Program-made: the position numbers and the translations under genes | Notes under the pieces: generated by a model | What the model saw: only the letters and a program-made list of their open reading frames with translations | Databases searched by the model: none | What the model was told of the DNA's origin: nothing | DNA from: Jiella mangrovi | Lineage (GTDB): Bacteria > Pseudomonadota > Alphaproteobacteria > Rhizobiales > Rhizobiaceae | NCBI RefSeq assembly: GCF_017815135.1 | Contig: NZ_JAGJCF010000002.1 | Span: 62,001 to 126,000 of the forward strand | DNA: 64,000 nt | Direction of reading: 5' to 3' | Shown: piece after piece, positions 16,119 to 24,400 of the stretch | How positions within the stretch are numbered: the first letter of the stretch is position 1 | Layout of the letters: each line of letters opens with the position of its first letter

Positions 16119-17777
16119 ATGTATAATCTCTGGTACAAGAACGCCGTCATCTACTGTCTCGATGTCGATGCCTTCATGGATTTTGACGGCGACGGGGTCG
16201 GCGATTTCCTGGGGCTGACCGACAGGCTCGACCATATCGAGGCGCTCGGCTGCGACACGATCTGGCTCTTGCCCTTCTATCCCTCGCCCAACAAGGACAA
16301 TGGCTACGACATCACCGACTATTACGCCGTCGATCCGCGGCTCGGCAATCTCGGGCATTTCGTCGAATTTGCGCAAGGCGCCAAGGATCGCGGGCTGAAG
16401 GTCATGGTCGATCTCGTCGTCAACCACACCTCGATCGATCATCCCTGGTTCCAGAGGAGCCGCGAGGGCGATCCGAAATATCGCGACTGGTATGTCTGGA
16501 AGGACGAAAAGCCTGCCGATGCGGAAAAGGGCGTGATCTTTCCCGGCGTCCAGGAATCCACCTGGACCTACGACCGCAAGCGCCAGGCCTATTATTTCCA
16601 CCGTTTCTACAAGCATCAGGCCGATCTCAATATCGCAAACCCCGCCGTGCGCGAGGAGATCGAGCGGATCATCGGCTTCTGGCTGGCGCTCGGCGTCTCC
16701 GGCTTTCGCGTCGATGCGGTGCCCTTCATGCTGGAGGATCTCGAAGGCCCCGATGACGGCGAGAGCCCCTATGGCTATCTCGGCCAGATCCGGCGGTTCC
16801 TGTCATGGCGCCGGGCCGAGGCGATCCTGCTGGCCGAGGCCAACATCCCGATGGAGGAAGCCGGCGACTATTTCGGCAATGACGACCGGCTGAACGTCAT
16901 CTTCAACTTTCCGCTGAACCAGCAGCTCTTCCTGGCGCTCGCCCGCCGCGACGGCACGCCGGTCGCAAGGTTCCTCAAAGCCCTGCCGGAGATCCCCGAG
17001 ACGGCCCAATGGGCGACCTTCCTGCGCAATCACGACGAGATCGATCTCGGCCGGCTCGAAGAGGAGGAACGCGCCGAGGTGTTCGCCGCCTTCGGGCCAG
17101 AAAAGTCGATGCAGATCTACGATCGCGGCATTCGCCGGCGGTTTGCTGCCATGCTCGGCGGCGACGAGCGGCGCATCCAGATGGCCTTCTCGCTGATGCT
17201 GTCCCTGCCGGGAACGCCGGTCATCTGGTATGGCGACGAGCTCGGCATGGGCGACAATCTCGACCTGCCTGAGCGCAACGCGGTGCGAACGCCGATGCAA
17301 TGGTCGAACAAGCGTTCCGGCGGCTTCTCGACCGCCAAACCTGAAGACTGCGTGCGGACGCCCGTCACCGACGGCCCCTTCGGCTATGCTCATATCAATG
17401 CCGACGCCCAGCGCATCGACCCGAACTCGACCTTTTCGACGGTCCAGCGGCTGATCCGCGCCCGCCGAAGCTGCCCGGAGATCGGCTGGGGAAAGGCCGA
17501 GGTGCTCGAAATCGACGGCCCCTCGGTCCTCGCCCTGCGCTATGTCTGGCGCGGCAACAGGCTGGTCACGCTGCACAATCTTTCGGACGTACCGCAGACC
17601 GTCGAGATCACCCCGCTCATCGAGGGCTGCGAGGTCCGCCCGGTACTCAGGGCCGGAATCGACATCGACCGGACGGGCGACGGGCTGACGCTCAAGCTCG
17701 GCGCCTATGGCTACGAATGGCTGCGGCTGGAGGCGGAGACGGAGACGGAGACGGAGACTGAGACTGAGACGGAATGA
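16119..17777 (+). CDS. GH13 alpha-glucan enzyme, trehalose-synthase/alpha-amylase-like
   Basis: This 552-residue glycoside hydrolase family 13 protein has an intact (beta/alpha)8 catalytic set. The nucleophile is Asp199 (GFRVDAVPF), the acid/base Glu240 (ILLAEANIP), and the transition-state stabiliser Asp306 (LRNHDEID). VDLVVNHTS is conserved region I. WYKNAVIYCLDVDAFMDFDGDGVGDFLGL at the N-terminus and WYGDELGMGDNLDLPERNAVRTPMQW strongly resemble trehalose synthase (maltose alpha-glucosyltransferase) and close relatives. There is no signal peptide, so it is cytoplasmic. No maltokinase domain is fused and no other trehalose or glycogen gene is adjacent. The C-terminus ends in an (ET)n tail encoded by six 6-bp repeats. 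The gene separates the Lhr-like helicase from pdeM, which are normally neighbours. Confidence 0.85.
   Translation: MYNLWYKNAVIYCLDVDAFMDFDGDGVGDFLGLTDRLDHIEALGCDTIWLLPFYPSPNKDNGYDITDYYAVDPRLGNLGHFVEFAQGAKDRGLKVMVDLVVNHTSIDHPWFQRSREGDPKYRDWYVWKDEKPADAEKGVIFPGVQESTWTYDRKRQAYYFHRFYKHQADLNIANPAVREEIERIIGFWLALGVSGFRVDAVPFMLEDLEGPDDGESPYGYLGQIRRFLSWRRAEAILLAEANIPMEEAGDYFGNDDRLNVIFNFPLNQQLFLALARRDGTPVARFLKALPEIPETAQWATFLRNHDEIDLGRLEEEERAEVFAAFGPEKSMQIYDRGIRRRFAAMLGGDERRIQMAFSLMLSLPGTPVIWYGDELGMGDNLDLPERNAVRTPMQWSNKRSGGFSTAKPEDCVRTPVTDGPFGYAHINADAQRIDPNSTFSTVQRLIRARRSCPEIGWGKAEVLEIDGPSVLALRYVWRGNRLVTLHNLSDVPQTVEITPLIEGCEVRPVLRAGIDIDRTGDGLTLKLGAYGYEWLRLEAETETETETETETE
17736..17771 (+). repeat. hexanucleotide repeat GAGAC(G/T) x6 at the 3' end of the GH13 gene
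   Basis: Six consecutive hexamers (GAGACG x3, GAGACT x2, GAGACG x1) encode Glu-Thr dipeptides immediately before the stop codon. Because the unit is 6 bp, gain or loss of copies keeps the frame and only changes tail length. Confidence 0.9.
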
Positions 17778-17798
17778 GGGTCGCCACCATAACCGTTT

Positions 17799-17940
17799 CG
17801 TCATCCCGGGCTTGACCCGGGATCCATTCCAAATCGCCTCGACCGCCGAGACTTTCGACCATAGACCGTTGCTTTTATTGTGCCGGACGGCTCATTTCCA
17901 GCGCAGAGGAATGGATCCCGGCTCGGGGGCCGGGATGACG
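17799..17940. repeat. 142-bp inverted-repeat element (MITE/REP-like) between GH13 and pdeM
   Basis: The left arm (17799-17830, CGTCATCCCGGGC ... CCCGGGATCCATTCC) and the right arm (about 17908-17940, GGAATGGATCCCGG ... CCGGGATGACG) are inverted copies. They enclose about 77 bp of unrelated sequence. The arm motif GTCATCCCGG...CCGGGATCCATTCC is a very common dispersed intergenic palindrome in alphaproteobacteria. It encodes nothing. The gap from 17778 to 18179 holds no other feature I can support. Confidence 0.75.
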
Positions 17941-18179
17941 AAGCGGCAATGTTACCGCGCTCCCGTCGACGGAGAGCCATCTGGCAGACGATCGACCAGA
18001 ACGAAGAGGCAGGCCTTAGAGGCAGCTGTTCCGGCGCCCGATCTTGCCGCCGCCACGCACCCGTCGCCGCCTCCTGCGCTCTCCTGCCGCAGCAAAGCGG
18101 CTTCCCGACTCTTGCCTTCACCCCGCCATCCCGGTCAAATCGGAACGAAACGCGAATCAGAGAGCGGGACAGGCAGGCG

Positions 18180-18893
18180 ATGAACGCTTTGGCGCGGCGG
18201 CTGAGGCAGGGAGAATGCGAGGCGCTGGACATGGCGCTCGCTGGCGAGCGGATCACCTGCGATCCGGCCGGCGTCCTTTATCTGCCGGCCGAAGACTGCC
18301 TCGTCGTTTCCGATCTGCATCTGGAAAAGGGCGCGGCCTTTGCCCGGCGGGGCATGTTCCTGCCGCCCTATGATACGGCCGCGACACTCGCTCTCCTCGC
18401 GCTCGCACTCGACCGCTATACGCCGGCCCGCGTCGTCTGCCTCGGCGATTCCTTTCATGACCGCAAGGGCGCCGCCCTGATGCCCGCTTCGGAGCGGGGC
18501 AGCCTGTTGGCGCTGATGCGCGGCCGCGACTGGATCTGGATCGCAGGCAATCACGATCCCGAACCGCCGCAGGGGATCGGCGGCGAGACGCTCGGCGAAG
18601 TGACGGTCGGCGCTCTTTCCTTCCGCCACGAGCCGAGCCCCGGCGCAAGGCGGGGCGAGGTGTCCGGCCATCTTCATCCCGTTGCTCGACTCGCCGGGCG
18701 TGGTTCGCGCCGTGCCTGCTTTGCCACCGACGGCAGCCGCATGATTTTGCCCTCCTTCGGCGTGACGACCGGCGGCCTCAACGTCCTCGACCGGGCGTTT
18801 CACGGGCTTTTCAACATTGAAACGGCGCTGGCCTGCATGATCGGCCATTCGGGGATCTATCCGGTCAGGTTCGGCGCCCTCGTGGCGGGATAG
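18180..18893 (+). CDS. pdeM: ligase-associated DNA damage response endonuclease PdeM
   Basis: The ATG at 18180 gives 237 residues and is preferred over the long upstream in-frame extension, which runs through the palindromic repeat. It is a calcineurin-type metallophosphoesterase with motifs in order: DLHLEKG (Asp and His ligands), LGDSFHD, WIAGNHDPEPP, and the C-terminal SGHLHP. This set, with the N-terminal YLPAEDCLVVSDLHLEKGAAFARRG, is characteristic of the PdeM subfamily, which is encoded with the Lhr-like helicase and a repair ligase. The presumed role is end-processing nuclease in a ligase-dependent damage response. Its partner helicase ends at 15755, with a GH13 gene and two palindromic repeat regions in between. 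Confidence 0.9.
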   Translation: MNALARRLRQGECEALDMALAGERITCDPAGVLYLPAEDCLVVSDLHLEKGAAFARRGMFLPPYDTAATLALLALALDRYTPARVVCLGDSFHDRKGAALMPASERGSLLALMRGRDWIWIAGNHDPEPPQGIGGETLGEVTVGALSFRHEPSPGARRGEVSGHLHPVARLAGRGSRRACFATDGSRMILPSFGVTTGGLNVLDRAFHGLFNIETALACMIGHSGIYPVRFGALVAG

Positions 18894-18901
18894 CGCGGCG
18901 C

Positions 18902-19423
18902 TCACCCATAGGTCGCGACGAAGGCGACGATCTGGCACAGCACCACGGCACCTGAGAGAAAAAGCCGCAGCCGGCCGAACCAGCCGGGCAGAGCTCCCCG
19001 CCGCGCCGAGACGACATCCCAAACGCCGCTCGCCAGGAAGCTCGCCGCAAAGCCGGCGAACGCCCAGGGGCTCGGCACGAAAAGCAATGCCCAGCCGAGC
19101 AGCGAGGGAAGAACGGAGGCCACGAGAATGGCGATCCGCTGATGGCCGGGGCTCAGCGCAAAGCCCCAACGGATCCCGCCGAGAAAGGCGAGGATCGTCG
19201 CGGAATAGCCGGTGAAGGCCAGAACCAGCTGCGGATAGGCGATGAACTCGCGGCCCGCATAGGCGAGAAGGCCCGCCATCCCCACGAAGGGGACGAGGCC
19301 GAAGAGAGCGAGCGCCCAGGCTGTCCGCGCGTGGTCGTGCTGCGGTTGCCCGCCCGCCCTGCCCGCGGCGTCGCCGGCTTCGTTTCCCAGTCCGGTGTGA
19401 TCAGCGTCGTGCATCGTGCTCAT
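18902..19423 (-). CDS. DUF3429 domain-containing integral membrane protein
   Basis: This 173-residue protein has a hydrophilic, His-rich N-terminus (HDADHTGLG...QPQHDHARTAW) followed by about five membrane spans. The segment AFTGYSATILAFLGGIRWGFAL is the hallmark of DUF3429 proteins. Function of the family is unknown. The ATG at 19423 is chosen over a TTG 9 nt upstream; a third Met at 19414 is also possible. It is convergent with pdeM, 8 nt apart, and lies 52 nt downstream of the TIGR02186 gene on the same strand, so it may be part of that run. Confidence 0.85.
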   Translation of the reverse strand: MSTMHDADHTGLGNEAGDAAGRAGGQPQHDHARTAWALALFGLVPFVGMAGLLAYAGREFIAYPQLVLAFTGYSATILAFLGGIRWGFALSPGHQRIAILVASVLPSLLGWALLFVPSPWAFAGFAASFLASGVWDVVSARRGALPGWFGRLRLFLSGAVVLCQIVAFVATYG

Positions 19424-19475
19424 CACCAGCAAGATAGGCCAGTTGCGCCGTTGGTCATCGACGCGAAACGTCGCG

Positions 19476-20414
19476 TCAGTCGCGCTTGAAGATCAGCCGG
19501 CCGAACCAGCCGGTGAATATCGCGAGCAGAACCGCCGAGATGCCGTAGAGAATGCCGTAGCGCGTCGCCATGTCGTCGATGAAATTCTCGAAGCCGGATT
19601 TTCTCACATAAAGCGGCTCGGAGCTCTCGCGGATGAAGACACCGCCACGAAAGAGGTAGGCTCTGGTGATGTGCGTTCCCGTCGGCAGGTCGGCCGGCAG
19701 ATGCAGATCGGCGCGAAACAGGGTCGGACTGACGAACTGGACCGTCCCGACCGTCTGGTTGTAGAGCCCTTTTTCTTCGCGGATGCGCTTCAGCGCCTCG
19801 ACATAGCCATCGACGCGCGCCGCCACCGGGGAAGCGACCTTCGGCTCGGCGGCGGCCTGAGCCCGCCGCTCCGCAAGGCTGATATTGGGCTGATCCTGCG
19901 CCGGCTTGCTCGGCTGATCGATCGCCGGCTGTCCCGCGGGACCGGGGGGCGGCGAGCTTTGCAGCTGCAGATCGTTGATGCCGAGCGACAGCCGCGAACG
20001 CAGTTCCTTGCGGGCGATGTCGGCCAGCGGCCGCGTCGCGGCCAGCGCATAGGAGGCCGGCACGGAATCGAAAGTCTCCGAGCCGCGATTGATCCAAAGG
20101 CCGAACGTGCGCTCCTTCTCGCGCACGACGACGGGCCGTCTCGGACCAATCAAAACGACGACGATGTCGTATCGCTGCTGGCGCAGGAGCTTTGCGTCGG
20201 CATTGTCGAGAGCGCCGAAGACCACGAGCCTTGCGCCGGTAAAGTCGGAGGTGATCGAGATGGTGTCGGTCGAAAGCCCGATCTCGAAGCTCTCGTTGCC
20301 GTCCTGGGCGGCGGCCGGCAGGCTAAACACCGCGAGGCACGCTGCAAGCCCCCTCGCTGCCCATGGCGGCCGCGCAAATAGCGGCCCGAGCCTTTGAAGT
20401 AACCGGCGGCTCAC
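19476..20414 (-). CDS. TIGR02186 family membrane-anchored protein
   Basis: This 312-residue protein has a cleavable signal sequence (AACLAVFSLPAAAQ), a large periplasmic domain and one C-terminal membrane span (GILYGISAVLLAIFTGWFGRLIF) with a short RD tail. FEIGLSTDTISITSDFTGARLVVFGAL, VVVLIGPRRPVVVREKERTFGLWIN and VPASYALAATRPL are typical of TIGR02186 proteins. In alphaproteobacteria these are regularly encoded beside a TauE/SafE exporter, as here: its start overlaps the exporter gene's stop by 4 nt. A Pro/Gln-rich low-complexity segment (about residues 150-190) interrupts the periplasmic domain. A role accessory to sulfur-compound export is inferred only from this pairing. Confidence 0.85.
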   Translation of the reverse strand: MSRRLLQRLGPLFARPPWAARGLAACLAVFSLPAAAQDGNESFEIGLSTDTISITSDFTGARLVVFGALDNADAKLLRQQRYDIVVVLIGPRRPVVVREKERTFGLWINRGSETFDSVPASYALAATRPLADIARKELRSRLSLGINDLQLQSSPPPGPAGQPAIDQPSKPAQDQPNISLAERRAQAAAEPKVASPVAARVDGYVEALKRIREEKGLYNQTVGTVQFVSPTLFRADLHLPADLPTGTHITRAYLFRGGVFIRESSEPLYVRKSGFENFIDDMATRYGILYGISAVLLAIFTGWFGRLIFKRD

Positions 20415-21340
20415 CCCGTCTCTCCGGTCGGCAGCGTGATGGTGAAGGGCTCGGCAGGCCGTGCGACCAGCTCCCAGCCGAGGCGCAGCCCGACCGCAAG
20501 CACCAGGAGCGCAAGCAGAGCGCGCAGCTGATCGCCGCGCAGCTTGCGCCCGGCCTCGGTACCGAACTGCGCTCCGATCACGCCCCCGATCATCAGAAGA
20601 AAGGCGAGCACGACGTCGACGGTCCGGTTCGTCGCCGCCTGGAGGATGGTCGTCGCCGCGGCCGTGAAGATGATCTGGAACAGGGACGTTCCGACCACAA
20701 CGCTGGTCGGGACCCTGAGGAGATAGATCATCGCCGGAACCGCGATGAAGCCGCCGCCGACGCCCATGATGCCGGCGAGAAGTCCGATCAACGCGCCGAG
20801 AAGAAGGACCGGGATGACCGAGACATAAAGCTTCGACCGATGAAACCGCATTTTCAAGGGCAGCCCGTGGACCCAGGAGTGCTGGCCCGGACGGCGCACC
20901 TCGCCGCTGCCCTGAGAGCGCGAACGGATCATCGACTGGATGCTTTCAACGAGCATCAGCCCGCCGATGCCGCCGAGGAAAACGACGTAGAGCAGCGAAA
21001 CGACCAGATCGAGCTGGCCGAGACGTCGCAGCAAGGTGAACAGGAGAACGCCCCCGACCGAACCGAAGAGGCCGCCGATCAGAAGAACCGTCCCGAGCTT
21101 GAGATCGACCGTTCCCCGGCGGTAGTGGGCGAGCGCGCCTGAAAACGAGGCGGCGATGACCTGATTGGCGCCGGTTGCCACCGCGACGGCGGGAGGGATG
21201 TTGTAGAATATCAGCAGCGGCGTGATCAGAAAGCCGCCACCGACGCCGAACAGGCCCGAGATGAATCCGACGGCCGCGCCCATGCCGACGAGGACGAAGA
21301 CGTTCAGCGAGATTTCCGCGATCGGCAGGTAGAGATTCAC
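20411..21340 (-). CDS. TSUP family transporter (TauE/SafE sulfite exporter-like)
   Basis: This 309-residue polytopic protein has two repeated TSUP halves. The first carries AVGFISGLFGVGGGFLITPLLIFYNIPPAVAVATGANQVIAASFSG. The second carries GLLAGIMGVGGGFIAVPAMIYLLRVPTSVVVGTSLFQIIFTAAATT. The G(V/I)GGGF motifs in both halves are diagnostic. TSUP proteins export or import small organic anions such as sulfite, sulfoacetate or taurine-derived products. It is the first gene of a minus-strand pair with the TIGR02186 gene. The specific substrate is unknown. Confidence 0.92.
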   Translation of the reverse strand: MNLYLPIAEISLNVFVLVGMGAAVGFISGLFGVGGGFLITPLLIFYNIPPAVAVATGANQVIAASFSGALAHYRRGTVDLKLGTVLLIGGLFGSVGGVLLFTLLRRLGQLDLVVSLLYVVFLGGIGGLMLVESIQSMIRSRSQGSGEVRRPGQHSWVHGLPLKMRFHRSKLYVSVIPVLLLGALIGLLAGIMGVGGGFIAVPAMIYLLRVPTSVVVGTSLFQIIFTAAATTILQAATNRTVDVVLAFLLMIGGVIGAQFGTEAGRKLRGDQLRALLALLVLAVGLRLGWELVARPAEPFTITLPTGETG

Positions 21341-21470
21341 GGGACGCGGCCGATGGAACTGGAGTGCTCCCGCCGGATGGCGAGCTTCTTCGTTCTGGCC
21401 CGAAGGTCGGCTGCTGTCAAATGGCGAAAACCCGCCGTTACCGGTCTTTCGCGGGCAAGGCGTCGTTTTG

Positions 21471-24400
21471 TCAGCCGTCCTTGCGCTCGAGCAACTTGCG
21501 GATCAGCGCCTCGTCGACCTTGCCAGTCGGCTGGAGCCCGGAATCCTTCTGGAAGGCCTCGATGGCGTTGGTCGTCTTGTCGCCGATAACGCCGTCGGGC
21601 GCGCCAGGCTCGTAGCCGAGCTTGATCAGGATCGCCTGAATATTGCGGATCGCACGGGCCATGTCGATCGACGAGGTCTCGGTTTTGGCCGAGTCACCCC
21701 GCCAGTCCTTGGGAATGTCAACCGTGTTCGCCGCATCGTCGCGCGGCAGCGGGCTGTAGGCTGCGATTTCGGCGTCCGCCGTCTTCAGCTGCTCCGGGGT
21801 CAGCGCCTTCTTGATCTCGTCGCGCTTGCCGGCGGCGTCCGCGTCCCCTTCCTTGGCGACGATCGAAAACCACTTGTAGGACTTGACCATGTCCTGATCG
21901 ACACCGGCGCCCCGGGCGTAGAGAATGCCGAGATTGTACTGGCTGTCGGTCATGCCGTAGCTCGCGGCCATCTCGAACCACTTGGCGGCCTTGGCCGGCG
22001 CCGACTTGCCGTCGATGCCCGTTGCATAAAGCACGGCGAGGTTGTGCATCGCGCGGACATTGCCGCCGTCGGCGGCCTTCAGATACTCGTCGCGTGCCTT
22101 CGCCAGATCCTTCTCGACGCCATTGCCCTTCTCGTAGAGCGTCCCGAGGCTGTACTGCGCCGGCGCAAATCCGCGGTCGGCCGAAAGGCTGAACCACTTG
22201 GCGGCCAGCGCCGGATCCGGCGCGCCGGCACGCCCCTCCATCAGCCGCAGACCGATTTCGAACAGCGCCTTGGGATCGCCAGCCTTCGCCGCGTTGATCA
22301 GCGGCTCGGGGCCAACACCCTCCGGGATCGTGGGAAGATCCGCAGAATCGATCGATGCTTGCTGGGCAGGGCCCTGCGGCACGCTCTCGCTCGCAGGCGC
22401 CGAGGCGGCCGAGGCCGGTTCGGCTACCTGCCCGTCGTCCGACGGAGCACTGGCAGGCGAAGCGGCGGACTGAGCGACCTCCTGAGTGGCAAAGCCGGCC
22501 TGGGCCGGCCCATCGTCCAGTGAAAAGCCGTTCTTCGGCACCGTCGGAGAAGCCGGTTGCGCCAGCACATCGGAGCTCGACTTCCGATCTGCGACATCGG
22601 CAGACCCCGAGGCCGCCGAGGCCGTGTCATCGGCTGCGGTCTGCGTCTCCTGCCCCGTTGCATTGTCTGTCGCCGCGTCTGTCGCCGCGCCATCGTCTTC
22701 GGCAGCTTCGCTCGAAGGCCGCGCATCCTCGCTCGCGGCCACACCCTCGGCGGTCGTCTGCGAGGACGAGGAGGCAACCGGAGCTGATACGATCTGCGTG
22801 GCGACCTTGGCGGCGGGAACAGCCAGAAGAGCCAGAAGAATAGCGCTGATCGCCAGAAGGATCGGCTTGCGACGGCGGCTGATCTTGGCAGCGATCCCCT
22901 CGCTGGTCGTCGCCTCGGGATCGATCTCGGGCGAAGCGCGCATCGCGTCGGCTTCCGCGGCGGCCGCAAGCGCGGCGCGCCGGGCTGCGGCGATGAAATC
23001 GGCCTTGCCGTTGGTGTCCTCTTCTGCACGGCCGGCCTGCTGGGCGCGGACCCGTTCGATGAGGGAGACGATGTCAGGCTGGCCGGAACCGACCGCGAGA
23101 GGGCGGTTCGCTTCCTGTGATTCGAGTTCGTCCTCCGCCTGCTGCCCGTCGGCGGCGTCCGTATACTCGGCCCGCTCCTCTTCGGCCGGATAGTCTGCGA
23201 ACTCCGGCTCCTGCCATTTGTCGGAGTGATCTTTCTGCTCGACATCGGCAACGGGGAGCTTGGCGCCACGGCGCTTGAGCATGGCGCGGAGCCCGCGCGG
23301 TGCTTCCTCTGCGTCGGTCGGGGCGGCAGTCTGCGCTTCGTTACTGTCGGACGCCCGGCCTTGTGAGAGGTCGGTGTCGATCCGATCGATCCGATCGACG
23401 AGCTTCAACAGCGTCGCATGCATCGCCTCGTAGAAGCTCTGGCTCTGCTCGCCGCTCGCCCGGGACATTTCCTGGAGCGAGCGAAGATCGCTTGCCAGCT
23501 GCTCGACATAGGCGCTCTGGCGTCCGTCGCCGTCCTCGACCATACGACGCACGGCAGCCTCGGCCGCCGCCTCGGCCGATTCCATGATGGCTTCGCGGTT
23601 TTCCTCGATCCTGAATTCGATGGTCGCCAGCCGCTCGTCGAGTTCGGGATCGGACAAGGCGCTTGCGCTTCCGACCTCAGCGATCCGATCCGACAGACGG
23701 ATGATCTGGTCTTCGAGCGCCGCGACGATCTCGGGATCGAGTGCGGGAGCCGAGAATGCCTCCAGCCGGCTGTTCAGGGCCGCGAGCCGCGCCTCGATCG
23801 CGCTGACGTCGGGCGATGGCGCTGCGCCAATGGCCGCCAGCGATTCGAGATGGGCGGAAAAGGCTTCGATCCGCTCGGCCAGCGCCGCGATCGCCGGAGC
23901 GTTGGAGAGCCCCTCGATGCGATCGTTGAGTTCCGCGATCCGCGCCGACATGGCGTCGACGTCGGCCTCGCCGAGGCTGTCGACGCGGCTTGCCAGCGCC
24001 TGGAGCCGCGCCTCGACGCGCTCGACCGGCGACATGTCGACCGGCGGCGCCTTCGTGGCCGCGGCGACGATCGCCCGTGAAATCTCGTCGAGCCGCTCGT
24101 CGAGCGCCTGGAAATGCGCGTCGTCGCTCTCGTCCCGCCGCTCGTTGCCAAGCGCTTCGAGCCCCTCGGAAAGCGCCCTGAGACGCGCCTCGATCGGCTC
24201 GAGCGCAAAGCTGTCCGGCAGCTTGCTCAAGGTCTGTTCGAGCTGCTCCATGCGGCTCGAAAGCGTCTCGATGTTCTGTTCGATGCCGCGGGAGGCAAAG
24301 CGCTCCTCGAGCGAGCCCCAACGCTCCTCGACGGCCTTCACCGACTGTTCGGAGGCAAGCGTCTCGAGCTTGTCGCGAAGGCTGGCCATTTCGGATTTGA

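Noticed and set aside
17736-17771. Phase-variation switch by slipped-strand mispairing
   Set aside because: The repeat unit is 6 bp, so copy changes cannot shift the frame. Only tail-length variation is possible.
17880-18179. N-terminal extension of pdeM
   Set aside because: The extension is encoded by a palindromic repeat arm and has no PdeM homology; MNALARR at 18180 is the natural start.
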